A stretch of 64,000 bases of DNA. Origin: Petropleomorpha daqingensis. GTDB taxonomy: Bacteria; Actinomycetota; Actinomycetes; Mycobacteriales; Geodermatophilaceae. The translations under genes and the position numbers were made by a program. Positions 1 through 8,664 of the stretch are shown here, piece after piece (position 1 is the stretch's first letter; each line of letters begins with the position of its first letter). The stretch is taken from NCBI RefSeq assembly GCF_013408985.1, contig NZ_JACBZT010000001.1, positions 558,001 through 622,000 of the forward strand, given 5' to 3'. The notes below the pieces were generated by a model. The model was not told the origin of the DNA. It saw nothing but the letters and a program-made list of their open reading frames with translations, and searched no databases.

Positions 1-60
1 GACGGCGCCGGCGCCTCGCACACCGCGCAGGTCACGCTGGCCACCGGTCCGGCGGACTGA
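1..60 (+). CDS. C-terminal fragment of an unidentified protein
   Basis: An open frame enters from the left edge and ends with TGA at 58-60, giving 19 residues that end Thr-Gly-Pro-Ala-Asp. The piece has a beta-strand-like pattern (Ala-Gln-Val-Thr-Leu-Ala) but is too short to place in a family. It lies upstream of, and on the same strand as, the TMEM175-like gene. Confidence 0.45.
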   Translation, partial: DGAGASHTAQVTLATGPAD

Positions 61-86
61 TCCCCCGTCCGCGCAGGGACGATCTC

Positions 87-92
87 TAGCCT
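87..92 (+). promoter_or_regulatory. -10 element of an apparently leaderless gene
   Basis: TAGCCT fits the actinobacterial -10 pattern TANNNT and lies exactly 6 nt before the GTG at 99. Transcription would then start at or next to the start codon. No Shine-Dalgarno sequence precedes that GTG. No convincing -35 was seen. Confidence 0.45.
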
Positions 93-98
93 GCGCGG

Positions 99-704
99 GT
101 GCGCTCAGAACGTGGGCTCGACCGGTTCGTCACCTTCCTCGACGCCGTCGTCGCCATCGCCATCACCCTGCTCGTGCTGCCGCTGGCCGAGGTGCTGCAG
201 GACGTGGAGCCGGGCCGGTCGCTGGGCAGCGTGCTGTCCGACGAGGGCGGCCAGTTCTTCGCCTTCTTCCTGAGCTTCGCCGTCATCGCGCGGTTCTGGA
301 TGGTCCACCACCGGGTGGTCGAGGGCGTCGGCGCCTACGACTCGGCCTTCCTGCTGCTCAACCTGCTCTGGATGCTGACGATCGTGCTGCTGCCGTTCGC
401 CACCCAGGTGGTCGGCAGCTACCCGCCCGAGCCGCTGGCCGTGGGGATCTACATCGGCACCATCACGGCGAGCTCGGCCAGCCTGGCCGCGGTCACGATC
501 CTCGTCTGGCGGCGCCCGGCGTTGCGGCGGGACGCCGACGAGCCCGCGCCCACCCCGTGGCCGAGCCTGGTGACCACCGGGATCCTCGTCGTCGCGCTGC
601 TCCTCGGCACGCTCGTGCGCCAGGTCAACTACGGGGCGATGCTCCTGCTGCTGCTCACCGGCCCGCTGGAGGGCTGGCTGCGCCGCAGGGAGCGCGCGAG
701 GTAG
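99..704 (+). CDS. TMEM175-like (DUF1211) integral membrane protein
   Basis: A 201-residue, largely hydrophobic protein with several predicted membrane spans. The N-terminal Arg-x5-Phe-Leu-Asp-Ala-x5-Ile-Thr-Leu-Leu pattern (residues 9-25) matches the first helix of the TMEM175/DUF1211 family, whose bacterial members are proposed potassium channels. The family hallmark is Phe-Ser-Asp; here the middle residue is Leu. A further helix near 56-71 carries the Arg-Phe-Trp-x3-His-His signature. The GTG start at 99 is supported by a -10 element 6 nt upstream. The 3' end overlaps the convergent monooxygenase gene by 76 bp. Family assignment is fairly firm; ion selectivity is inference. Confidence 0.75.
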   Translation: MRSERGLDRFVTFLDAVVAIAITLLVLPLAEVLQDVEPGRSLGSVLSDEGGQFFAFFLSFAVIARFWMVHHRVVEGVGAYDSAFLLLNLLWMLTIVLLPFATQVVGSYPPEPLAVGIYIGTITASSASLAAVTILVWRRPALRRDADEPAPTPWPSLVTTGILVVALLLGTLVRQVNYGAMLLLLLTGPLEGWLRRRERAR

Positions 705-2197
705 TCCTCGGCGCCGGCGAGGCCGACCCCCGTGCCCCGCGCGGCGACGTGCCCGTCGGGGCGGACCAGGAGCCAGCCGCTGCCGCGCAGCCCGAGCGTG
801 CGGGCGGCGGCACCCTCGAGCGTGCGGACCGCGAGCCAGGGCGCGAAGCGGTCCGGCAGATCCCCGGCACCGACGCCGCACGTCAGCAACGTGAACGCCG
901 GGCCGTCCAGCTCCTCGGACAACCACCGCTGCCCGATCCGGACGTCGGGCAGGCGGTCTCCGGGGCGCGGCTTCGGACCCGCGGCGGGCTGCACCGCCGG
1001 GCTGCGGCGGTAGCGGATGCCCAGCTGCGAGACCGTGCGGAACGCCAGCCGTCGGGCCGGCCGCAACCGGAGCGCCGACGGCAGCACGTACGGCACCAGC
1101 CGGGTGCGGGCCAGGCGCACGAGCCCCGCGTTCGACGTCGCCGCGGTGAAGGCGCGGTCGGTGAACCGGAGGACCTCCTCCCCCACCGGCCGCCGTTCGG
1201 CGTCGTAGGAGTCGAGGAGCTCCTCCGGGGCGACGCCGCGACAGACCAGCCCGAGCTTCCACCCGAGGTTGACCGCGTCCTGGATGCCGGTGTTCATCCC
1301 CTGCGCGCCGGCCGGGCTGTGCACGTGCGCGGCGTCGCCGGCGAGGAACGCCCGGCCTGCGCGGTAGTGCCGCGCACCGCGGTGCGAGACGCGGAAGGCG
1401 CTGGTCCAGACCGGATCGTGGACGTGCACCGTGCCTGCCGTCGCGTCGTCGACGAGCTGCTGAACCCGGTCCAGCGGGATCGGCCCGTCCCGAGGCCCGC
1501 CGTCGGGCACGAACGTGATGAGCCGCCACGGGGCCGGGGAGCCGAGCGGGAAGAAGAACAGCGGCCCGCCGGCGCTCAGGTAGGTGTTGACCGCGCCGTC
1601 CTCGAGACCGTCGGCCGAGAGGTCGGCGAGGCAGAACGTCTGCGGGTACCGCCCACCGGTGAAGGCGATACCGGCCTGCTCCCGGACGGTGCTGCGCGCG
1701 CCGTCGCAGCCCACGACCCAGCGGGCCGCAACCGTGCCGGCGGCGCCGTCGGGGTCGCGGAGGGTGCAGAGCAGCCGGTCGCCGTCCTGGTGGAAGGACT
1801 CGAGGCGGACGCCGCGGCGGATCGCGATGCCCCGGTGGGTGAGGTGCTCGGCGAGCACCGCCTCCGTCTCGGCCTGGGAGACGAACAGCAGGAAGGGGTA
1901 GGCGGTGTCCCCGGCACCGACGTCGAACAGCGGAGCGTGCACGACCCGGCGTCCGGCCGTGATCCGCAGCCGGACGCCACGGCTGCCACGGGCGACGAGC
2001 TCGTCGCTGACGCCGAAGGGCCGCAGCACCTCGAGAGTGCGCGGCTGGACGGCGAGCGCTCGTGACTCGTGGACCCGGTCGGTCGCCGCGTCGACCAGCA
2101 CCGGCGGGACGCCGAACGCGGAGAGCTGAGCGGCCAGGGTCAGGCCGGTCGGCCCGGCACCGACCACCAGCACGTCACAGGGCTCGATCTCGGCCAT
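629..2197 (-). CDS. FAD-dependent aromatic monooxygenase (PheA/TfdB-type hydroxylase)
   Basis: A 522-residue flavoprotein of the p-hydroxybenzoate hydroxylase-like class, which uses NAD(P)H and O2 to hydroxylate aromatic substrates. Visible signatures are the dinucleotide-binding Gly-x-Gly-x2-Gly in a Val-Val-Gly-Ala-Gly-Pro context (residues 9-18), the Cys-Asp-Gly-Ala-Arg-Ser motif near 164, and the second FAD motif Gly-Asp-Ala-Ala-His near 287. The C-terminal third resembles the thioredoxin-like domain of phenol hydroxylases. The ATG at 2197 is preferred to an upstream start because a GGGAG ribosome site lies 7-8 nt before it. The Ser/Arg-rich end overlaps the convergent channel gene. The substrate cannot be told; antibiotic-tailoring and phenol-degrading enzymes share this fold. 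Confidence 0.85.
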   Translation of the reverse strand: MAEIEPCDVLVVGAGPTGLTLAAQLSAFGVPPVLVDAATDRVHESRALAVQPRTLEVLRPFGVSDELVARGSRGVRLRITAGRRVVHAPLFDVGAGDTAYPFLLFVSQAETEAVLAEHLTHRGIAIRRGVRLESFHQDGDRLLCTLRDPDGAAGTVAARWVVGCDGARSTVREQAGIAFTGGRYPQTFCLADLSADGLEDGAVNTYLSAGGPLFFFPLGSPAPWRLITFVPDGGPRDGPIPLDRVQQLVDDATAGTVHVHDPVWTSAFRVSHRGARHYRAGRAFLAGDAAHVHSPAGAQGMNTGIQDAVNLGWKLGLVCRGVAPEELLDSYDAERRPVGEEVLRFTDRAFTAATSNAGLVRLARTRLVPYVLPSALRLRPARRLAFRTVSQLGIRYRRSPAVQPAAGPKPRPGDRLPDVRIGQRWLSEELDGPAFTLLTCGVGAGDLPDRFAPWLAVRTLEGAAARTLGLRGSGWLLVRPDGHVAARGTGVGLAGAEDYLARSLRRSQPSSGPVSSSRSIAP

Positions 2198-2219
2198 GGA
2201 CCACTCTCCCGCCGCGGAA

Positions 2220-2250
2220 ATCCGGTGGACAACGCCCCGGCGCACCGGAT
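2220..2250. promoter_or_regulatory. Inverted repeat in divergent promoter, operator candidate
   Basis: ATCCGGTG at 2220-2227 is mirrored exactly by CACCGGAT at 2243-2250, with a 15-nt spacer. The dyad sits between the divergent monooxygenase and APH-like genes. It could bind a dimeric repressor of the TetR or MarR kind, but no such regulator gene is adjacent. Confidence 0.35.
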
Positions 2251-2276
2251 CTGCTCCCCCGGTGAGCACGGGGCGG

Positions 2277-3149
2277 ATGCACGCCGACGAGGTGGGAACC
2301 GACGTGGACCTGGTGCGGCGGCTCCTCGCCGGTCAGTTCCCGCAGTGGGCGGAGCTGCCGCTGCGCCCGGTCCCCTCGTCGGGCACCGACAACGCGCTCT
2401 ACCGGCTCGGCGCGGACATGGTCGTGCGGCTGCCGCGGATCGGCTGGGCGGTGACCGACGTCGAGGCCGAGCAGCGACGGCTGCGCTCCCTGGCCCCGCA
2501 CCTCCCGCTGCCGATCCCCGAGCCGCTGGCCGCCGGGGCGCCCGGGGCCGGCTACCCGTGGTCGTGGTCGGTGTACCGGTGGCTGGCCGGCGAGGAGGCC
2601 CGGGCCGACCGGCTGCCGGACCCCGTAGGGACGGCGGAGGCGCTCGCCGGGTTCGTCGGCACGCTGCACGGCATCGAGGTGGCCGACCCGCCCGCCGGCG
2701 GTGGCCGCGGCGGCCCGCTGGCCGCCCGCGACGCCGCGACCCGGGCCGCGATCGCCGCACTGGACGGCGAGCTCGACTCCCGCGCCGTCACGGCGGTGTG
2801 GGAGCAGGCGCTCGCGGCGCCGGTCCGGGATGCCCCGCCGGTGTGGGTCCACGCGGACCTGGCGCCGGGCAACCTGCTGCTGCGCGAGGGCCGGGTGGTC
2901 GCCGTCCTCGACTTCGGGGCGCTCACCGTCGGCGATCCGGCGGTCGACCTGCTGGTCGCGTGGAACCTGTTCTCGGGTGCGGCACGCGAGCGCTACCGGG
3001 CGGTGCTCGGTGTGGACGACGCGACGTGGGCGCGCGGCCGCGGCTGGGCGGTGTCGGTGGCGCTCATCGCGCTGCCGTACTACCGCCACACCAACCCGGC
3101 GCTGGTGGCGCAGTCGTGGCGGACGCTGCGCGAGGTGCTGGCCGGATGA
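2277..3149 (+). CDS. Aminoglycoside phosphotransferase (APH)-family kinase
   Basis: A 290-residue protein of the APH/choline kinase fold. The Brenner-type catalytic motif His-Ala-Asp-Leu-Ala-Pro-Gly-Asn is at about 192-199 and the metal-binding Asp-Phe-Gly at 212-214, both intact. The N-lobe starts Met-His-Ala-Asp-Glu, a typical opening for this actinobacterial subfamily, which is why the ATG at 2277 was chosen over an upstream in-frame start that would add 27 unrelated residues. Members phosphorylate small hydroxylated molecules; few are proven to confer resistance. It is divergent from the monooxygenase. True aminoglycoside resistance is not implied. Confidence 0.8.
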   Translation: MHADEVGTDVDLVRRLLAGQFPQWAELPLRPVPSSGTDNALYRLGADMVVRLPRIGWAVTDVEAEQRRLRSLAPHLPLPIPEPLAAGAPGAGYPWSWSVYRWLAGEEARADRLPDPVGTAEALAGFVGTLHGIEVADPPAGGGRGGPLAARDAATRAAIAALDGELDSRAVTAVWEQALAAPVRDAPPVWVHADLAPGNLLLREGRVVAVLDFGALTVGDPAVDLLVAWNLFSGAARERYRAVLGVDDATWARGRGWAVSVALIALPYYRHTNPALVAQSWRTLREVLAG

Positions 3150-3155
3150 GCGGCC

Positions 3156-3578
3156 TCAGTCGGCCAGGCGGCCCTGGATCGCCTCGACGAGCCGGTCGCG
3201 GGCCCGGGCGTTGTCGGGCGAGCGGTTGGGCTTGCGGCGGCCGGCCAGGATGCCGATCTCCCAGGTCGTGCCGTCGCCGGTGGTGAGCACGAGCGTCGGC
3301 GGCCGCATCAGGCCGGGAGCGCTCTTGGCACGGGCGGCGGCGAGCGCGTCGGGCGCCTTCGTGCGGCTCTTGCCCTTGGTGAACCGCCAGGTGATCAGCT
3401 GCGGTGCCTTCTTGCCCTGCACCGGCGCGAAGACGAGCCGGCTGCTGGTGAGCACGAGGTCCCCGGGGATCGAGGACAGCGTGCCGGGGTGGACGGTCGC
3501 GACCTCGCGGAGCAGCTCGGTCTCGTCGTCGTCCATGGGGATCGGCACGACCTGCGTGCCGCCGCCGAAGAGCCCCAT
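3156..3578 (-). CDS. PH-like domain protein coupled to the WhiG-type sigma gene
   Basis: A 140-residue soluble protein with no signal peptide. After a Gly-rich start and an acidic stretch (residues 15-25) comes a beta-rich core resembling bacterial PH-like domains: leucine-valine-leucine-threonine and arginine-leucine-valine-phenylalanine strands, a basic Lys-rich loop around 55-75, then an Ile-Gly-Ile strand and a C-terminal helix. It starts 2 nt after the sigma-factor stop codon, so the two are almost certainly co-transcribed. Function is unknown; PH-like folds commonly bind lipids or proteins. Confidence 0.65.
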   Translation of the reverse strand: MGLFGGGTQVVPIPMDDDETELLREVATVHPGTLSSIPGDLVLTSSRLVFAPVQGKKAPQLITWRFTKGKSRTKAPDALAAARAKSAPGLMRPPTLVLTTGDGTTWEIGILAGRRKPNRSPDNARARDRLVEAIQGRLAD

Positions 3579-3580
3579 GG

Positions 3581-4432
3581 TCAGGCGATGTCGGCGAGCT
3601 TGGTGCGCAGGTGCAGCACGGCCTTGGTGTGCATCTGGCAGATCCGGCTCTCGGTCACGCCCAGGACCCGACCGATCTCGGCCAGGGTCAGGCCCTCGAA
3701 GTAGTAGAGGCTGACCACGACCTTCTCCCGGTCGGGCAGCTGCTCGACGGCGCGGGCGAGGAGCTGGCGGGCCTCGCCGTGCTCGGCCATGGCCTGCGGG
3801 TCCGGCGCGGTGGAGTCCTGGAGGGTGTCGACCAGCCGGGGCGAGCCGCCGCCGTCCTCGTCGACGAGGAGCTCGTCGAGGGCGACCACGTTGACGAGGG
3901 ACAGCTGGCCGAGGAACTTGCGGACCTCCTCGACCTCCATGTCCATCTCGTCGGCGATCTCCTCGTCGGTCGGCGTGCGCTGCAGCCGGCTCTCGAGCTC
4001 GGCGACCGCGCGCTCGAACTGGCGCGCCTTCATGCGCACCGAGCGCGGGATCCAGTCGGTGCTGCGCAGCTCGTCGATGATCGCGCCGCGGATGCGGGCC
4101 ATCGCGTAGCTCTCGAACTTGACCTCGCGGGTCGGCTCGAAGCGGGTGATCGCGTCGATGAGCCCGAAGGTGCCGTAGGAGACGAGGTCGGCCTGCTCGA
4201 CGTGCGCGGGCAGGCCGCTGCCGACCCGGCCGGCGACGTACTTGACCAGCGGCGCGTAGTGCAGGATCAGCCGGTCGCGCAGCTGCGGGGCCCGGTCGGC
4301 GACGTAGCGCTCCCACAGATCCGCCAGCGCGGCGTCGGCGTCCTCGCTGTGCTCGTCCAGCTCGATGGTCGCCTCAGGCACGGTCCTGCTCCCCTGCTCC
4401 CGCGTGTGTGTCCACTCGACAGTCCCCTTCAT
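3581..4432 (-). CDS. whiG: FliA/WhiG-family RNA polymerase sigma factor
   Basis: A 283-residue group 3 sigma factor. Region 2 carries Asp-Leu-Val-Ser-Tyr-Gly and the Phe-Glu-Ser-Tyr-Ala-x2-Arg-Ile-Arg-Gly core, followed by a FliA-type Arg-Ser-Thr-Asp-Trp-Ile-Pro segment. Region 4 holds the helix-turn-helix Thr-Leu-Ala-Glu-Ile-Gly-x-Val-Leu-Gly-Val-Thr-Glu-Ser-Arg. In Streptomyces WhiG commits aerial hyphae to sporulation; in motile actinobacteria the orthologue can drive flagellar genes. The ATG overlaps the xerC stop as ATGA. A GTG at 4381, 17 codons in and preceded by an AGCAGG-like site, is an alternative start. The xerC-whiG order matches the conserved actinobacterial arrangement. Confidence 0.88.
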   Translation of the reverse strand: MKGTVEWTHTREQGSRTVPEATIELDEHSEDADAALADLWERYVADRAPQLRDRLILHYAPLVKYVAGRVGSGLPAHVEQADLVSYGTFGLIDAITRFEPTREVKFESYAMARIRGAIIDELRSTDWIPRSVRMKARQFERAVAELESRLQRTPTDEEIADEMDMEVEEVRKFLGQLSLVNVVALDELLVDEDGGGSPRLVDTLQDSTAPDPQAMAEHGEARQLLARAVEQLPDREKVVVSLYYFEGLTLAEIGRVLGVTESRICQMHTKAVLHLRTKLADIA

Positions 4433-5364
4433 GCTCGCGGGTGGGCCTGTGCATGCACTGCCCGGAGCCGTTCGACCGTCACGTGGGTGTAGATCTGCGT
4501 CGTCGCGAGGCTAGCGTGGCCCAGCAGCTCCTGGACCGACCGCAGGTCGGCCCCGCCCTCGAGGACATGCGTCGCGGCCGAGTGACGCAACCCGTGGGGT
4601 CCGATGTCGGGTGCGCCGGGCGCCTTGCGGACGGCGGCGTGCACCACCCGGCGCGCCTCGCGGGGGTCGAGCCGGCGTCCCCGGACGCCCAGCAGCAGCG
4701 CGGGGCCGGAGTGCTCGGTGGCCAGCGCGGGGCGGCCGCGGGTCAACCAGGCGTCGAGGGCGGCCTCGGCCGGGACGCCGTAGGGCACGCTGCGCTCCTT
4801 GCGGCCCTTGCCGAGCACGCGCAGCAGCCGGCGGCCGCGGTCGACGTCGTCGACGTCGAGGCCGATCAGCTCGCTCACGCGGACGCCGCTGGCGTAGAGC
4901 AGCTCGAGGACGAGGGCGTCGCGCAGCCCGACCGGCTCCTCGGCCCCGGAGGTGGCCTCCAGGACGGCGCGCGCCTGGTCCGGAGCGAGGACGTCGGGCA
5001 GCGTGCGGTGCGCCTTGGGGCTGACCAGGCGCAGGCCGACGTCCTCGCCGGCGCGGCCCGAGCGGCGCAACCAGGCGGTGAACGAGCGGGCTGATGCGGC
5101 CGAGCGGGCCGTGGTGGCGCGGCTGTGGCCGGTGGTCCGGCCCTTGGCCAGCCAGCTGCGCAGCGTGGCCAGGTCGAGGTCGGTGACGGTGGCGCCGCCC
5201 CGGCGGACGAGGTGGTCGAGCAACTGGACGACGTCGCCGACGTAGCCGCGGATGGTGTTCTCGGACAGGTCGCGGGAGGAGCGCAGGTGCTCCTCGAACC
5301 CGTCGAGGGCCTCGGCGAGCGCAAGCGGGAGCTGCGCCCGCGTCTGCGCAGTCGACCCGGCCAC
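4429..5364 (-). CDS. xerC: Tyrosine recombinase XerC
   Basis: A 311-residue site-specific recombinase that, with XerD, resolves chromosome dimers at dif. The N-terminal SAM-like core-binding domain spans about 13-105 and the catalytic domain about 125-300. Catalytic residues are visible: Arg162 (Gly-Val-Arg-Val-Ser-Glu), His257 and Arg260 (His-Gly-Leu-Arg-His), His283 (Leu-Gly-His-Ala) and the nucleophile Tyr292 (Ile-Tyr-Thr-His). The GTG at 5364 gives the usual family length. The open frame extends upstream into dprA, but that part has no homologous character. Its stop overlaps the sigma factor start. Confidence 0.9.
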   Translation of the reverse strand: MAGSTAQTRAQLPLALAEALDGFEEHLRSSRDLSENTIRGYVGDVVQLLDHLVRRGGATVTDLDLATLRSWLAKGRTTGHSRATTARSAASARSFTAWLRRSGRAGEDVGLRLVSPKAHRTLPDVLAPDQARAVLEATSGAEEPVGLRDALVLELLYASGVRVSELIGLDVDDVDRGRRLLRVLGKGRKERSVPYGVPAEAALDAWLTRGRPALATEHSGPALLLGVRGRRLDPREARRVVHAAVRKAPGAPDIGPHGLRHSAATHVLEGGADLRSVQELLGHASLATTQIYTHVTVERLRAVHAQAHPRA

Positions 5365-5437
5365 GGGGGCACGGTCCGTGTCGCGGCCCTCGTCGTCAAG
5401 GCGCCGCGCCGATCCGTTGTCCGCAATCGATCCCCGG

Positions 5438-6685
5438 TCAGCCGGCCCGGGCCCTCGGCGCCGGCATGAGCCGCCAGCCGGTACCGGTCCACTGCACGAG
5501 CTCGGCGAGTTCCAGCGCCGGCAGGACCCGCAGGACCTCCAGGACCTCGCAGCCGGCGATCGCGGCGAGCCGCTCCGGGGCCACCCCGGTGCGCACCGGG
5601 CAGGCGTCGAGCACCCGCCGCGCCAGGTCGGAGAGACCGTCACGGACGTCGCTGCGCCGCTCGGCCGGCTCGGCGAGGTCAACCCCGATCCCGCCGACCA
5701 CGTCCAGGACGTGCGCCGCCGAGGCGACCAGCGTGGCCGCCTCGGCGTCCTGCGTGCCCCGCAACAGCTCGTGGCAGCCGACGCTCATCGCGGACGTCAC
5801 GGGGCCGGGCACCGCCATCACCTGCTTGCCCAAGCGCCGCGCCCGGTGGGCCGTGGCCATCGCACCGGACCGCGCCGCGGCCTCGACGACCACCGTGCCG
5901 CGGGTGAGGGCGGCGATCAGCCGGTTGCGCACCAGGAAGCGGTGCTGGTGCGGTGCGGCACCCGGCGGCCACTCGCTGACCAGCAGCCCGCTGTCGGCGA
6001 TCCGGTGGAGCAGCGCCCCGTTCCCGGCGGGGTAGGGCCGGTCGACGCCGCAGGCCAGGACGGCGATCGTCGGGCCGTCGGCGGCGAGCGCGCCACGGTG
6101 CGCGGCGGCGTCGATGCCGTAGGCGCCGCCGGAGACGACCGTCCACCCGCGCTCGGCGAGCTGGTAGCCGAACTCGCCGGCCACGTGCTCGCCGTACGCG
6201 GTGGCCGCCCGCGAGCCGACGATCGCCACCGAGCGGTCGGCCAGCTCGTCGACCCGGGCCGGCCCGCGCACCCACAGCGCCAGCGGCGGGACGAGGGCCT
6301 TCGTCCGGTCCGCCTGGTGCTTCGGTTCCTCCGGCTCCTCGGCCGTGGCCAGGGTCAGCGCGTGCAGCAGGTAGGCCGGCCACTCGTCGTCCTCGGGGAT
6401 CAACAGCCGCGCGCCGCAGCGCTCGGCCTGGCGGAGGTCGGCGAGGCTCGTGTCCGTCTGCGCGCGGGCGCCGACCAGGCCCAGGATGCGCGCCGGCGCC
6501 CGGCCGGACCGGATGAGCCGCACCGCCTCCACCGGGCCGACCCGGTCGACGAACCGCCAGGCGTCGACCGTGCCGGGCTCGACCGCCCGGCTCAGCCAGG
6601 CACGGGCGCGGCGGAGCCCGGGAGTCGGCTCACCGAGCTCCGCCGCCGCGTCGGCCAGATCCGCGTCGAGGTCGTCGCCGCTCAC
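5438..6685 (-). CDS. dprA: DNA-processing protein DprA
   Basis: A 415-residue protein that loads RecA on incoming single-stranded DNA during transformation. The Rossmann-like DprA domain includes Ala-Ile-Val-Gly-Ser-Arg, [12 protein letters not shown] and Gly-Cys-His-Glu-Leu-Leu, all family signatures. An N-terminal SAM-like region and a C-terminal winged-helix region flank it. The GTG at 6685 overlaps the comM stop (GTGA), giving translational coupling. Together with comM and yraN upstream it forms the standard cluster; whether this organism is naturally competent cannot be told from these genes alone. Confidence 0.92.
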   Translation of the reverse strand: MSGDDLDADLADAAAELGEPTPGLRRARAWLSRAVEPGTVDAWRFVDRVGPVEAVRLIRSGRAPARILGLVGARAQTDTSLADLRQAERCGARLLIPEDDEWPAYLLHALTLATAEEPEEPKHQADRTKALVPPLALWVRGPARVDELADRSVAIVGSRAATAYGEHVAGEFGYQLAERGWTVVSGGAYGIDAAAHRGALAADGPTIAVLACGVDRPYPAGNGALLHRIADSGLLVSEWPPGAAPHQHRFLVRNRLIAALTRGTVVVEAAARSGAMATAHRARRLGKQVMAVPGPVTSAMSVGCHELLRGTQDAEAATLVASAAHVLDVVGGIGVDLAEPAERRSDVRDGLSDLARRVLDACPVRTGVAPERLAAIAGCEVLEVLRVLPALELAELVQWTGTGWRLMPAPRARAG

Positions 6686-8202
6686 GCCGCCGCCCGCTGC
6701 AGGCGCATGCCGAGGGCCTCGGCGACCTCGTCGGCACCGGGCACGGTCCGGCCGGCGAGGTCGCTCAACGTCCACGCGACCCGGAGCACGCGGTCGAAGC
6801 CGCGGACCGAGATCGCGCCGCGTTCCAGCGCCCGCTCCACCAGCGTCAACGCCGTCCGAGGGATGGGCCAGCGGTCGCGCAGCAGCCGACCGGGCACGTG
6901 GGCGTTGAGGCTCAGCTCGCTCCCCCGCAGCCGCTCGGCCGCCGCCGCCCGGGCCGTCGCCACCCGGCCGGCGACCGTCGCCGTCGGCTCCGGCGTGCCG
7001 AGACCGTCGAGCCAGGTCGCGCGGGTCACCGGTGGCAGGTCGACCCGCAGGTCGATCCGGTCCAGCAGCGGTCCGGACAGGCGCGACTGGTAGCGCCGCC
7101 GTTCCAGGGCGCTGCAGGTGCACGCGGTGTCGCCGGCGGCGCTCGCGCACGGGCACGGGTTGGCCGCCAGCACCAGTTGCGCCCGGCACGGGAAGGTCGC
7201 CGAGCCCGCCGCCCGCTGGATGGTCACCTGCCCCTTCTCCAGCGGCTGGCGCAGCGTGTCGAGCACCGAGCGCGGGAACTCCGGCGCCTCGTCCAGGAAG
7301 AGCACCCCCAGGTGCGCGCGGCACACCGCCCCCGGACGGATCTGCCCCGAGCCGCCACCGACCAGCGCCGCGAGGCTCGCCGAGTGGTGCGGCGACTCGA
7401 ACGTGGGACGGGTGATCAGCGGCGCCCCGACCGGCAGCGTGCCCGCGATCGAGTGGATCGCGGTGACCTCGAGCGCGGCCTCGTCGTCCAGGGAGGGCAG
7501 CAGCCCGGGCAGCCGCTCGGCGAGCATCGTCTTGCCGGCGCCCGGCGGTCCGGTCAGGAACAGGTGGTGCCCGCCGGCCGCCGCGACCTCCACCGCCCGC
7601 CGTCCGGACGCCTGCCCGACGACGTCGCCGAGGTCGGGGCCGGGCTTCGGCGGTGGTAGCGGCCCGCGGGCGTGCGGGTGCAGGCGGTCGCCCCCTGTGA
7701 GGTGGTCCACCAGGGCCGTGAGCGTCGGCGGGGCCAGCACCTCGATCCCGGTGACCAGGGAGGCTTCGTCGGCGTTCGCCGGCGCGACGACGACCTGGCC
7801 GTGCCCGGCTCGGACGGCTGCCAGGACGGACGGCAGGACACCGCGGATGCCGCGCACCGAGCCGTCGAGCCCCAGTTCGCCGAGCAGGACGAGATCCTCG
7901 ACCGCGGCGGCCGGCACCGTCCGCGCCGCGGCGAGGATGCCGACGGCCAGCGCCAGGTCGAACCCGCTCCCCTGCTTGGGCATCGAGGCCGGGGACAGCC
8001 CGATCGTGATCCGGCGCTGGGGCCAGCTCGCCCCGGCGTTGGTGATCGCCGCACGGACCCTGTCGACGGACTGCCGGACGACGGCGTCCGGCAGCCCCAC
8101 CAGAACCACCTGCGGAACGGCGGAGGACAGGTCGACCTCGATCTCGACCATCGCGCCCTGCACACCGACCAGCCCCACCGACCACGTCCGCGCGAGGGTC
8201 AC
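6682..8202 (-). CDS. comM: ComM/YifB-type Mg-chelatase-like AAA+ ATPase
   Basis: A 506-residue AAA+ protein. In Vibrio, ComM is a hexameric helicase that promotes branch migration of transforming DNA. Residues 1-170 form the ChlI-like N-terminal domain that starts with the typical Arg-Thr-Trp-Ser-Val-Gly-Leu-Val-Gly. Walker A (Gly-Pro-Pro-Gly-Ala-Gly-Lys-Thr) lies at 218-225 and the Walker B Leu-Phe-Leu-Asp-Glu-Ala-Pro-Glu-Phe about 70 residues later. A four-cysteine cluster, common in this family, follows. The GTG at 8202 overlaps the yraN stop by 4 bp. Confidence 0.92.
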   Translation of the reverse strand: MTLARTWSVGLVGVQGAMVEIEVDLSSAVPQVVLVGLPDAVVRQSVDRVRAAITNAGASWPQRRITIGLSPASMPKQGSGFDLALAVGILAAARTVPAAAVEDLVLLGELGLDGSVRGIRGVLPSVLAAVRAGHGQVVVAPANADEASLVTGIEVLAPPTLTALVDHLTGGDRLHPHARGPLPPPKPGPDLGDVVGQASGRRAVEVAAAGGHHLFLTGPPGAGKTMLAERLPGLLPSLDDEAALEVTAIHSIAGTLPVGAPLITRPTFESPHHSASLAALVGGGSGQIRPGAVCRAHLGVLFLDEAPEFPRSVLDTLRQPLEKGQVTIQRAAGSATFPCRAQLVLAANPCPCASAAGDTACTCSALERRRYQSRLSGPLLDRIDLRVDLPPVTRATWLDGLGTPEPTATVAGRVATARAAAAERLRGSELSLNAHVPGRLLRDRWPIPRTALTLVERALERGAISVRGFDRVLRVAWTLSDLAGRTVPGADEVAEALGMRLQRAAA

Positions 8203-8558
8203 GAGAACGCTCCGCGCAGGTGGGTGACCAGCGCCGGACGCTCCGGGCGGACCAGCACCCCGACGACGTCGAAGCGCAGATCCGGCGCGTGCTCGTCGTG
8301 CGCGGCCAGCCACCGCTGCGCCAGCACCCGCAGCCGCCGCTGCTTGGGAACGGTCACCGCCTCGACCGGATGGCCGAAGCCGGTGCCGCGGCGGGTCTTG
8401 ACCTCGCAGAACACGAGCGCGTCGCCCTCGCGGGCCACGATGTCGAGCTCGCCCTCCCGGCAGCGCCAGTTGCGGTCGAGGACGCGCAGGCCGGCGTCGG
8501 TCAGGTAGGCGGCGGCGATCCGCTCGCCGTGGACGCCGAGATCAGTGGTCGTGGGCAC
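8199..8558 (-). CDS. YraN/UPF0102 nuclease-fold protein
   Basis: A 119-residue protein of the UPF0102 family, with a restriction-endonuclease-like fold. The active-site pattern is visible: Glu-Gly-Glu-Leu-Asp-Ile-Val then Phe-Cys-Glu-Val-Lys-Thr-Arg. The role is unproven, but it accompanies rnhB, comM and dprA in many bacteria. The GTG at 8558 gives the family length and the typical opening before Gly-x2-Gly-Glu; a longer frame upstream would only add Arg-rich sequence. Confidence 0.85.
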   Translation of the reverse strand: MPTTTDLGVHGERIAAAYLTDAGLRVLDRNWRCREGELDIVAREGDALVFCEVKTRRGTGFGHPVEAVTVPKQRRLRVLAQRWLAAHDEHAPDLRFDVVGVLVRPERPALVTHLRGAFS

Positions 8559-8664
8559 CCCTCGACGGTCGACCGGCGGGCGGCCGGGAACCAGAGCCCG
8601 GCGCGATCTGTGGACGAGCGAGGCGGCTGTGGAGAAGGCTCGGTGCGTCGCGGAGGAGGTCGCC

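Noticed and set aside
5365-5682. An N-terminal extension of XerC by 106 residues
   Set aside because: It overlaps dprA coding sequence and its translation is Arg/Ser/Pro-rich with no recombinase character.
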